From: a virus
DNA: 21,070 nucleotides
Virus record (IMG/VR): IMGVR_UViG_3300042350_006479
Location: 1 to 21,070 of that record
Strand: one strand, 5' to 3'
Within the stretch, counting starts at the first letter, position 1. Each line of letters opens with the position of its first letter. The notes beneath the pieces are model-generated. The model made no database searches, was not told the DNA's origin, and was given only the letters and a program-made list of their open reading frames with translations. Shown piece after piece: positions 13,347-20,361 of this stretch. Made by a program: the position numbers and the translations under genes.

Positions 13347-15337
13347 TCTCCTACACCGTCACCACGCAGAAGACGCAGGGGCAGTATCGGCATAGTTTTA
13401 CGCAAAAACTAAACTACACATTTAACATTTTTGATTTTGACCAACAATTAAAACCTAACGAAACACTCGGTGATTTTGGCGTTTATATTAGAACAGAAGC
13501 GTATGGACAAACATTTGAAACTTTTTTTTCTTCAGATGGAGCATCTTCAAGAAGCAATTCGCTTACCGGTTCAGCAACCGGAGTAACTCCGGGAAACCCT
13601 CCTGAGTTTTCTTTTAGTGGCACCGTTGTTGAATCTAATTTGCTTATTATAGACAGCAATTTAGCCGCAACCGGAGAAGGGGTAAGATCAGAAACGGGAT
13701 ACTACAATGAAAATGAAACCGATGACAATCCAGCAGGAACAACAAGTTTTGATTATGGAGGTCCGTATGCGTCATACACAACCCTGACCCCAACCACAAT
13801 TTCTGGCATAACAACAACCACGCAAGATCAACAGCGTTTTCTTCGAACTTCCAAAACTCAGATTGTTGGAACGACTGTTGCGACTACATCTGAGAGTGAT
13901 TCTTCAACTTTTATTACTGTAAAAATTACTACCACAAGTGAAATAATCGGAACTTTTTCTTTAGCAGGCAAAAATGTTGCCACGACGACCACTCAAGAAA
14001 TTTCAACCAATTTGGTTACAGAGCCTGGGCGTTTTTTAGGTCAAAGTGTGTTTATTTTAGATCCACCGCGTGACACTGCGACAATTTTTTGCAAATTTGA
14101 AAATGTAATAGTCTGGGTTCCTACCGCCACAGACTTGGTTGGAGCTGGTCCATGGGCACTTTCAGACATAGCCACTTCTCACACTACAGATTTCACAGCA
14201 AAACCTCTATATTCTACCCGCCCCTTGTTGGTCATTGCCCAAGAGGAAGCCACATTTCCATCTCCACCAGAAACATTGGAAACCATTACAGAAACTCGCG
14301 TGGGTTTGTCTTATGTCACTGCAATTCCTCAACAAGTTTGGATTTCAAACACCAGCGGCGGGTTTCCTTTAATAAGCACGCAATCTTTTTTTCCTGTTTA
14401 TACAACATTTACCACGGAATATACATATCAGAATTTTACGGAAAACAACCCGGCACTGACCATAGAAGCAACGGAAATCGGTCAACAGACTTCCAATTCC
14501 ATACAACTCAAAAATCGTAATTTAACCTATCAAGAATTTTACGAATTTTCTTATGTGACCACGCGTTACTTAGGCACATGGAGCGCAACTTCCAGCACTC
14601 AATATGCCGGAATTTCAACTGTAAATGGCGCGGGCACTGAAATCATTAGCGTTGTAAATGCTCAAATAAACTTTGCCCAAGGCGAAACGATCTGGGGCAC
14701 CAATGTCGAGCAAATCCAAATCCGCGCTTTTTCTCCCTGCGCGGTCTCGCATGTCGAAACTAATTTCAGACAAGCCTGGGGCCTCCACGGCAACAGCGGC
14801 CCAGAGCCAAAAAACCAAATTAGCTTCGATGGTAGCCTGAGCCTCAGATTCACCGATTTTGTCGAACTCCTGCCCGGCGTCTCGGCTCCCTTTCCCACCA
14901 CATACTCGTGGAGCACCGGAAACTCCACGCTCTCAGCTTCTCTTGCTGGCAATGCCATCACCATTTCCACCACCTCCGGCACCGGCTCAAACGCATCCAC
15001 GGCCTCATCGACCTACCAATTTCAAGGCGAGGGTTCTGCATATACCGAACAAATTTCCGACCGTTCTTTTTTTCTAAACAGCCAAGGTCTGCCCGCCCTT
15101 TCTTTCTTCGGCCCCCACGCCGCTACAGAATCCATCGAAACCCGCGCCCGCCCCGGCGAATATGTGCGAATCGTCCAAGATTCGCTCGGCGCTTTCACCC
15201 TCAGCACCCTCACGCTCGAAACCACCGCCGCCTCGATAATTTCTGAAAACGCCATTTTGTTTCCCGGCGAGAAAAGTTTCTACACCACCACCGGCGGCGT
15301 GCCATTTCTCACATTCTCACGCAACCCGGTCCCATGA
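13343..15337 (+). CDS. Large Ser/Thr-rich tail protein, receptor-binding candidate
   Basis: This 664-residue protein is extremely rich in Thr, Ser and beta-prone residues, with many TTT runs (TPTTISGITTTTQDQQ, VATTTTQEIST) and no coiled coil or enzyme motif. Long beta-rich, Thr-rich proteins in this position are usually tail spikes, fibres or tip proteins that touch the host surface. About the first two thirds are written in AT-rich codons (22 G/C in the 60 bases 13441-13500). The last third (from about 14700) returns to GC-rich codons like its neighbours, so the protein looks like a mosaic of a foreign receptor-binding part and a resident C-terminal part. The start overlaps the previous stop (ATGA), and the stop overlaps the glycosyltransferase start. 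Confidence 0.7.
   Translation: MISYTVTTQKTQGQYRHSFTQKLNYTFNIFDFDQQLKPNETLGDFGVYIRTEAYGQTFETFFSSDGASSRSNSLTGSATGVTPGNPPEFSFSGTVVESNLLIIDSNLAATGEGVRSETGYYNENETDDNPAGTTSFDYGGPYASYTTLTPTTISGITTTTQDQQRFLRTSKTQIVGTTVATTSESDSSTFITVKITTTSEIIGTFSLAGKNVATTTTQEISTNLVTEPGRFLGQSVFILDPPRDTATIFCKFENVIVWVPTATDLVGAGPWALSDIATSHTTDFTAKPLYSTRPLLVIAQEEATFPSPPETLETITETRVGLSYVTAIPQQVWISNTSGGFPLISTQSFFPVYTTFTTEYTYQNFTENNPALTIEATEIGQQTSNSIQLKNRNLTYQEFYEFSYVTTRYLGTWSATSSTQYAGISTVNGAGTEIISVVNAQINFAQGETIWGTNVEQIQIRAFSPCAVSHVETNFRQAWGLHGNSGPEPKNQISFDGSLSLRFTDFVELLPGVSAPFPTTYSWSTGNSTLSASLAGNAITISTTSGTGSNASTASSTYQFQGEGSAYTEQISDRSFFLNSQGLPALSFFGPHAATESIETRARPGEYVRIVQDSLGAFTLSTLTLETTAASIISENAILFPGEKSFYTTTGGVPFLTFSRNPVP
13390..14700 (+). 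other. AT-rich island inside the large tail gene
   Basis: The base composition drops sharply just after the gene's first dozen codons and recovers near 14700 without breaking the frame. A hand count gives 22/60 G/C at 13441-13500, against 43/60 in a line of the next gene (15361-15420). It is a likely recombinational import of a host-range domain. Confidence 0.75.
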
Positions 15338-16368
15338 CCGCCATCACCGTCGCCGCCACCCGCAGCTATCTCCACGCATTCCCCCAATGCGTGCGCGCCA
15401 TCGCCGCCGCCGCCTGGCACCTCGAGCAGGCCCACTTCATCTTGGCCACCGACGAAAGCAAAGAAGCCAAAGCCGCTGCCGAGATCGCCCAGCGCGAACT
15501 CCCCGAAGGCTGGAAAGTCACCGTCCTCAACCTCCCCATCAAAGACGACGCCAGCACCCGCTACAAAGAAGAAGCCCAGCTCCGCATCGCCGCCCTGCAA
15601 GGCGCCGCCTTCGCCTTCGCCCGCAAAATCCGCGCCACCCGCCTCCTCGTCGTCGAATCCGACACCATCATCCCCGCCGATGCCCTGCGCGTCCTCGAAT
15701 GGACCCTCGACATGCCCGGCGCGGACGGACGCCCGTTCTACCACATAGCGGCCGCCACCTACCCAAACGGGCTTTTCCTCGGAGGCTTCGGCACCCAAGG
15801 CCACCAAATCGCCGAAGACTTCCTCCCCTCCGAACGCAAACTCCCGCCCCGCCTTGCACTCTGCCTCGACACCTGCGAATCCCGCCTCAAAGGCTGCAAA
15901 GACCGCAAAACCGCCGAGCGTGAACACAACCGCATGCACCGCCTCCGCGAGCGCATCAAAAAATGCCCGCCCGATGGCAACATCTGGGAAGTCACGGCGA
16001 AGCACGGCTGGCGTCGCCGAGGCTGGCTCGACTTCGCTTATCCTGGCATCGGCCGCGGATCGATCGTTCCCAGCGATTGGTGCGGCCTCGGCTGCACCCT
16101 CCTCAGCCAAGCCGCCCTGGCCCACGCCGATTTCACCGGCTACGAAGGCAAAGGCACCCAAGACCTCTTCCTCTGCTGGCACCGATGGCACCCCGCCGGT
16201 CTCCGCATCGCCGCCGTCCCCCACATCGTCTGCGACCACATCAAACGCCGCAGCCCCAGCGACCCACCCGACTCCCCCGAAATCCTCCACCACCGCGCCT
16301 ACCACGAGCTCGAAGGCGAACACCGCGGCCACCTCCGCGTCCGCACCCAGCCCTTCATCTCCGTCTAA
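15334..16368 (+). CDS. Glycosyltransferase-like protein (GT-A type) in the tail cluster
   Basis: This 344-residue protein resembles nucleotide-sugar glycosyltransferases of the GT-A fold. RLLVVESDTIIPADALRVLEW (103-123) is a strand ending in an acidic ESD motif in the place of the usual DxD. The C-terminal part GLGCTLLSQAAL...GTQDLFLCWHRWHPAGLRIAAVPHIVCDHIK (251-304) follows the pattern G-G-L...(E/Q)D...G...V.H of such enzymes, with Q275-D276 replacing the common ED. Cys-rich inserts (C177, C181, C188, C211) are unusual. There is no signal peptide or membrane segment, so it acts in the cytoplasm. It overlaps the Ser/Thr-rich tail gene by ATGA, suggesting linked production. The sugar and acceptor are unknown. 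Confidence 0.7.
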   Translation: MTAITVAATRSYLHAFPQCVRAIAAAAWHLEQAHFILATDESKEAKAAAEIAQRELPEGWKVTVLNLPIKDDASTRYKEEAQLRIAALQGAAFAFARKIRATRLLVVESDTIIPADALRVLEWTLDMPGADGRPFYHIAAATYPNGLFLGGFGTQGHQIAEDFLPSERKLPPRLALCLDTCESRLKGCKDRKTAEREHNRMHRLRERIKKCPPDGNIWEVTAKHGWRRRGWLDFAYPGIGRGSIVPSDWCGLGCTLLSQAALAHADFTGYEGKGTQDLFLCWHRWHPAGLRIAAVPHIVCDHIKRRSPSDPPDSPEILHHRAYHELEGEHRGHLRVRTQPFISV

Positions 16369-16467
16369 AACGCCGTGCCCGCCGTGCCGCCGTGAGAACC
16401 CTCCCACCCGCTCCGTGAGCCACTCGGAGCGCCTTTGATTTGACACCCGCCGCTCCCTCGAGCGGCA
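16369..16467 (+). other. Non-coding gap with two hairpins before fibre genes
   Basis: A 7-base-pair hairpin (16409-16415 with 16425-16431) is followed by CCTTTGATTTGACA, which is only weakly T-rich, so it is at best a poor terminator. A second hairpin of 7 base pairs (16449-16455 with 16460-16466, loop CCTC) ends one base before the next ATG and could hide the start. Confidence 0.45.
16439..16445 (+). promoter_or_regulatory. TTTGACA box before the first fibre gene
   Basis: The box ends 22 bases before the ATG at 16468. An 18-base hairpin occupies most of that spacer; if folded, it would bring box and start to within a few bases. Confidence 0.5.
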
Positions 16468-17097
16468 ATGAAACTCTTCCTCGACACCAGAAACCGGCGC
16501 TTCGTCAAGTCCGCCGCGTCCAATGTCGCGCTCCAGACCCTGCACCTCAAACGCCGCGACCAGGTGCCCATCGAGATCGTCTTCGTCGCCAACAACGCCG
16601 TCGTCACCGCCCCCACCGGCACCGCCACCACCGTCGGCCTCAAAGCCAAATTCTCCGACGCCAACTTCCTCGCCTTCGCGGCCCCCGGCACCAACACGCT
16701 CAATTTGAACACCGAGCCGGTCGAGGCCGCATTCCTCTCCAACCCCGCCAGCCTCCCCGCCCTCCTCGAAGTCCGCTGGTCCGCCCCCGGCGAAGCCCTC
16801 CGCACCGCGACCCTCCAAGTCGAACTCCAGAACTCCGTCATCCTCGGCACCGAAGGCACCCCCGCCGCCGCCCTCGACCTCAAAGCCACCCAGGCCGAAG
16901 CCGAAGCAGGCACCAGCAACGACCGCTGGATGACCCCCCTCCGCACCGCCCAAGCCATCGCCGTCCAATCCAGCAAAGTCCACATCTCGGCCGCCCCGCC
17001 CAGCCCTGTCGTGAACGGCACCATCTGGGTCAACTCCGACACCCTCCGCCCCCACATCCTCGCCGAAGGCATCTGGGCCGAAATCGCCACCGCATAA
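16468..17097 (+). CDS. Fibre/tail-tip protein with shared C-terminal cassette
   Basis: This 209-residue protein begins MKLFLDTRNRRFVKSAASN and is beta-rich to about residue 130. Residues about 135-165 read DLKATQAEAEAGTSNDRWMTPLRTAQAI, a motif common in phage tail fibres (AEAE-G-x-x-x-x-MTPLR-xxAI). The last 35 residues (APPSPVVNGTIWVNSDTLRPHILAEGIWAEIATA) resemble the C-terminus of the next gene. It is the first member of the fibre block, and both a TTTGACA box and a hairpin precede its ATG. An exact structural role (hinge, collar or fibre) cannot be set from sequence alone. Confidence 0.75.
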   Translation: MKLFLDTRNRRFVKSAASNVALQTLHLKRRDQVPIEIVFVANNAVVTAPTGTATTVGLKAKFSDANFLAFAAPGTNTLNLNTEPVEAAFLSNPASLPALLEVRWSAPGEALRTATLQVELQNSVILGTEGTPAAALDLKATQAEAEAGTSNDRWMTPLRTAQAIAVQSSKVHISAAPPSPVVNGTIWVNSDTLRPHILAEGIWAEIATA

Positions 17098-17114
17098 CCA
17101 AAAAACTAACCACC
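17098..17114 (+). promoter_or_regulatory. A/C-rich leader of the second fibre gene
   Basis: Seventeen bases between the previous stop and the ATG at 17115 contain no G and one T. There is no Shine-Dalgarno sequence. It resembles the leaders of the coat gene and the last fibre gene. Confidence 0.35.
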
Positions 17115-18266
17115 ATGATCGCATTCCCAGCCAACCCATCAGTCAACGACACCTACACCGCCTCCGGCCGCACTTGGCGCTGGACCGGCGTTGTCTGGCA
17201 GCTCCAGCCCCGCACCCTCACCTCCGCCGACATCACCGATTTCGCCGAAGCCGTCGGCGCGGCCGCCCCACCCACCACCGACGCCTCCCTGCTCACCTCC
17301 GGCACCCTCGCCGACGCCCGTCTCTCCGCAGCCGTCACAGCCTCCCTCGCCAAAGCCGACACCGCCAGCCAGCCCGGCCACGGCCACGAAGTCAGCGACA
17401 TCGACGGCCTCCAATCCGCCCTCGACGGCAAACAACCCGCCGGCTCCTACGCCACCCTGGTCAACGGCACCGTCCCCGCCGACCAGCTCCCCAGCTATGT
17501 GGACGATGTCATCGAAGCCGCCGACTTCGCCTCCCTGCCCGCCACTGGCGAATCCGGCAAAATCTATGTCACGCTCGACACCCGCAAAACCTACCGTTGG
17601 TCCGGGTCGGTCTATGTCGAGATCAGCCCCAGCGAGGTCACCTCCGTCGCCGGAAAAACCGGAGCCGTCACCCTGGACAAATCCGATGTCGGCCTCGGCA
17701 ATGTCGATAACACCTCCGACCTCGACAAGCCCATCTCCACGGCCACCCAGACCGCGCTGGATGCCAAGTTCGATCGACAGGTTGCGCTGACCGGAATTCA
17801 AATCAACGGATCAACCGCACCATCATCTCCTTCTGGCGGAAAAGGTGGGCAAACCATTCCTGCAAGCCGCAACGCATTGCAAAATGTTGAAATTTTTAAT
17901 CTGAGCTCTTCGAATTTTGCAGAAGTTGTTTTAGCCAAAGCAACAGAAGGCTCAGAAACAAATGATCTTTTAAAAGTTCAACTGTCTTCTGGTTCTTCCA
18001 CCAAAGTAAAAGTTTCCTACTACAAATACGGTTTTTTCAGTGGCTCTTTAGGCTACCAAAGCACACCCACTACTCTGGTCGATTTAGCCCCAGGCCAAAG
18101 CGCTAACTTTGTTCAGTCCGGCGCAAATTGGTCACTTGTCGTCCCACAAACCATCTACAGCGACACCGCCCCCTCCCATGTCGCCGGACTCGAGTGGGTC
18201 GATACCACCGACCTCCGCTCATACCGCAGCTACGACAACCTCTGGGTCGAGATCGACCGCGCCTAA
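17115..18266 (+). CDS. Tail fibre protein with AT-rich C-terminal insert
   Basis: This 383-residue protein starts MIAFPANPSVNDTYTASGRTWRWTGVVWQL, a module repeated at the start of the next gene. A second W-G module, KTYRWSGSVY, is at 158-167. It is followed by VTSVAGKTGAVTLDKSDVGLGNVDNTSDLDKPISTATQTAL, a signature stretch of many phage tail fibres. The next part (about 222-340) is encoded by AT-rich DNA and probably forms a different, exchangeable domain. The last 35 residues (DTAPSHVAGLEWVDTTDLRSYRSYDNLWVEIDRA) match the previous gene's end. A longer frame is open upstream of 17115, but it overlaps the preceding fibre gene and codes for low-complexity Arg/Pro, so the ATG at 17115 is used. 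Confidence 0.85.
   Translation: MIAFPANPSVNDTYTASGRTWRWTGVVWQLQPRTLTSADITDFAEAVGAAAPPTTDASLLTSGTLADARLSAAVTASLAKADTASQPGHGHEVSDIDGLQSALDGKQPAGSYATLVNGTVPADQLPSYVDDVIEAADFASLPATGESGKIYVTLDTRKTYRWSGSVYVEISPSEVTSVAGKTGAVTLDKSDVGLGNVDNTSDLDKPISTATQTALDAKFDRQVALTGIQINGSTAPSSPSGGKGGQTIPASRNALQNVEIFNLSSSNFAEVVLAKATEGSETNDLLKVQLSSGSSTKVKVSYYKYGFFSGSLGYQSTPTTLVDLAPGQSANFVQSGANWSLVVPQTIYSDTAPSHVAGLEWVDTTDLRSYRSYDNLWVEIDRA
17790..18140 (+). other. AT-rich island inside the second fibre gene
   Basis: A hand count gives 18 G/C in the 60 bases 17881-17940, in a gene otherwise near 65-70 percent. The reading frame is intact, and GC-rich sequence resumes for the final cassette. This is the pattern expected for a swapped receptor-binding domain. 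Confidence 0.7.
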
Positions 18267-18275
18267 TCGCCCACG

Positions 18276-19040
18276 ATGGCCCTGTCCTTCCCATCCTCAC
18301 CGCAGCCCGGCGATATCTTCACCGCCGACGGCCGCGCCTGGACATGGACAGGCACCGTCTGGCGCGTCCAGCGCCTCATCGCCATCACCGATGTCACGGG
18401 CCTCTCCGCAGACCTCGCCACCCGCGCCACCACCGCCGCCCTCGATGCCGAGGCCCTCGCCCGCCTCGCCGCCATCGACTCCGTCAACCTCGCCATCAGC
18501 ACCGAGGCCACCAACCGCGACGCCGCCATCTCCGACGAACGCGAAGCCCGCGAAGCCGCCATCTCCACCCTCTCCGCCGACCTCTCCGAAGAAACCACCC
18601 GCGCCCTCGCCGCCGAAGAAGCCCTCGATGTTAAAATCGACGAAGAAATCATCGCCCGCTCCACCTTGGCAGGCGAAGTCTCCTTAAAAGCCGACCTCGT
18701 CTCCGGCCTCGTCCCCGCCACCCAGCTCCCCCCGATCAGCTACCAGACCACCCGCTACGACGGCGACGGCACCACAACCGCATTCGCCCCTCCCGGCACC
18801 CTCACCGCCAGCGACTCTCCCTCCGCCATCAGCGTTACCATCAACGGCGTCACCCAAGAACCCGGCAGCGACTACACGCTCAACATTTCCACCAACCGCG
18901 TCGTCCTCACCTCCGCGCTCCCCCTCGGCGACAAAATCGTCATCACCCGCCCGATCCTGCTCCCCAGCGCCTCCACCCTCACCGCCGAGCAGCTCGGCGC
19001 CCTCACCGCCACCAGCGTCATTGATGGAGGGAGCTTTTAA
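18276..19040 (+). CDS. Tail fibre protein with coiled-coil shaft
   Basis: This 254-residue protein starts with the same module as its upstream neighbour (FPSSPQPGDIFTADGRAWTWTGTVWRV). Residues about 36-145 form a long Ala/Glu/Asp-rich heptad-like stretch (AEALARLAAIDSVNLAISTEATNRDAAISDEREAREAAISTLSADL), a probable trimeric coiled-coil shaft. A beta domain follows (YDGDGTTTAFAPPG, ISVTINGVTQEPGSDYTLN, RVVLTSALPLGDKIVITRPI). The end (ALTATSVIDGGSF) is short and may join another fibre subunit. It is separated by nine bases from the previous gene and three from the next. Confidence 0.8.
   Translation: MALSFPSSPQPGDIFTADGRAWTWTGTVWRVQRLIAITDVTGLSADLATRATTAALDAEALARLAAIDSVNLAISTEATNRDAAISDEREAREAAISTLSADLSEETTRALAAEEALDVKIDEEIIARSTLAGEVSLKADLVSGLVPATQLPPISYQTTRYDGDGTTTAFAPPGTLTASDSPSAISVTINGVTQEPGSDYTLNISTNRVVLTSALPLGDKIVITRPILLPSASTLTAEQLGALTATSVIDGGSF
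19026..19033 (+). promoter_or_regulatory. Rare Shine-Dalgarno-like site
   Basis: GGAGGGAG ends 10 bases before the ATG at 19044. It lies in the last codons of the preceding gene and is one of very few such sites in the window. Confidence 0.5.
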
Positions 19041-19043
19041 GCC

Positions 19044-20291
19044 ATGACCACCCTCTCCGCCAACCAACTCTCCAGCAACCTCGACCTCACCGGGAAAACC
19101 ATCCTTCTCCCCGTCGAGACCGATGCCGTCGTCCACTACCCCTCCCGCTCCGATTTTCCAACCCTCGGCCGCCTCAAACGCATCTACATCGCCGAAGACA
19201 CCTCAGCCCACTGGCATTGGACCGGCACCACCTACCAGATCTCCGCCCCCACCACCGACGAATTCGCCACCCTCGAAGGCCAAGTCTCCGCCACCGAAGA
19301 CGCCATTGCAGCCGAGACCACCGCCCGCCAAGCCGCCGACTCCGCGCTCCAGTCAGCCATCTCCGCCCAAAGCGGCACCCTCACCGCCTCCATCGAGGCC
19401 CTTGAGACCGACCTCGCCCACCTCACCGCCAATCTCGACCCCGCCGCCCTTGACAGCGTAGCCGAAGCCGCCGCCTCCATCGGCACCCTCACCACCACCC
19501 TCGCCACCGTCCAAGACCGCCAGCGCCAAGTCCACGCCCGCCTCTACCACGACAACGCCGCCGTTTACGCTACTGGCCGCCCCGGCACCGAAGACCCCAG
19601 CGCCCTCGTCCGCCCCGGCTGGTATTTCACCAACTCCAGCGCCGGTCAGAAAATCAACTGGTTTTTCTGGAGCATCGCCCAACCCGGCATCCCCTCCATC
19701 CCCGCTTCCGATTTCGCCCCCTACGCCGTCTTCACCCCCGACACCCTCGGCAGCAGCCCCTTCATCACTTTCTACAGCGCCCCCACCGGCAGCGGCGACG
19801 CCGCCCCCGGCTATTACCACTCCGCCTGGGTTTACCAGCTCCCCACCGCCACCCGCAACGCCCTCACCCCCGGCCAGAAAGTCCTCCTCTACGCGCAGAC
19901 CGACCCCGTCTGCCACCCCGGCCTCCTGCACCGGGAACTCACCTTTGTCCCCTCTGCCAGCCACGGCGAACGCCTCCCCACCGAGACCATCGCCTTCGCC
20001 GCCCTCCACTCCGACAGCGGATCATCCCCCGGCAGCGTGCAATGGCTCATCGAATCGCTTGGCGTCGATCACCCCACCCTCCGCCTCGAAATCGCCCTCG
20101 CCATCCGCCCCATCTCCGCCTCCCAGACCGAAATTCTCAAAGGCTTCGAGCAAGTCGCCACCTTCGCCTCCCTGCCATCCCCCGGCCGCCTCACCCGCCT
20201 CTACCTCGTCCAAGAATCTAACCAGACCTACCGCTGGACCGGCACCGTTTACCGCCTCACCCCCGACGCCCTCGACGGCGGCCAATACTGA
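19044..20291 (+). CDS. Tail fibre protein with two W-G modules
   Basis: This 415-residue protein has an N-terminal beta segment with the module AHWHWTGTTYQI near residues 55-66. A helical Ala-rich shaft follows (TLEGQVSATEDAIAAETTARQAADSALQSAISAQSGTLTASIEALETDLAHLTANL, about 72-127). A long beta-rich central domain (HARLYHDNAAVYATGRPGTEDPSALVRPGWYFTNSSAGQKINWFFW onward) may carry host-binding loops. The C-terminus repeats the module (LTRLYLVQESNQTYRWTGTVYRL) and ends DALDGGQY, like the DGGSF end of its neighbour. The central domain is GC-rich, unlike the islands in the other two tail genes. I recognise no enzyme motif. Confidence 0.8.
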   Translation: MTTLSANQLSSNLDLTGKTILLPVETDAVVHYPSRSDFPTLGRLKRIYIAEDTSAHWHWTGTTYQISAPTTDEFATLEGQVSATEDAIAAETTARQAADSALQSAISAQSGTLTASIEALETDLAHLTANLDPAALDSVAEAAASIGTLTTTLATVQDRQRQVHARLYHDNAAVYATGRPGTEDPSALVRPGWYFTNSSAGQKINWFFWSIAQPGIPSIPASDFAPYAVFTPDTLGSSPFITFYSAPTGSGDAAPGYYHSAWVYQLPTATRNALTPGQKVLLYAQTDPVCHPGLLHRELTFVPSASHGERLPTETIAFAALHSDSGSSPGSVQWLIESLGVDHPTLRLEIALAIRPISASQTEILKGFEQVATFASLPSPGRLTRLYLVQESNQTYRWTGTVYRLTPDALDGGQY

Positions 20292-20298
20292 CCAACCC

Positions 20299-20361
20299 TT
20301 TGACACTCTCCTAACCGGGGAAACCCAAAAACCAACAACCAACAAATAGAAAACCACCACC
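20299..20361 (+). promoter_or_regulatory. TTTGACA box and long A/C-rich leader of last fibre gene
   Basis: TTTGACA is at 20299-20305, but 56 bases from the ATG, farther than elsewhere. The 41 bases before the ATG (20321-20361) contain one G and one T. The two start-region types, box and A/C leader, are combined here. Confidence 0.4.

Larger units (their letters stand above)
17169..20255 (+). repeat. Five copies of a W-x-W-x-G protein module across three genes
   Basis: The short module (aromatic-R/H/T-W-T/S-G-x-V/T-Y/W) occurs at 17169-17198 (RTWRWTGVVW), 17586-17615 (KTYRWSGSVY), 18333-18362 (RAWTWTGTVW), 19209-19235 (HWHWTGTTY) and 20223-20255 (QTYRWTGTVYR). Each follows a strand such as IYVTLDT, IYIAEDT or LYLVQES, or a DxxTAxGR turn. 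This suggests duplicated beta-hairpin units within the fibre block. Confidence 0.7.

Noticed and set aside
16440-17114. Upstream extension of the fibre frame that starts at 17115
   Set aside because: It overlaps the fibre gene at 16468-17097 in another frame and would encode only Arg/Pro/His-rich low-complexity sequence.
15280-17139. 619-codon open frame on the minus strand
   Set aside because: It spans antisense of the glycosyltransferase-like and fibre genes and the gap between them; low complexity and no start signal.
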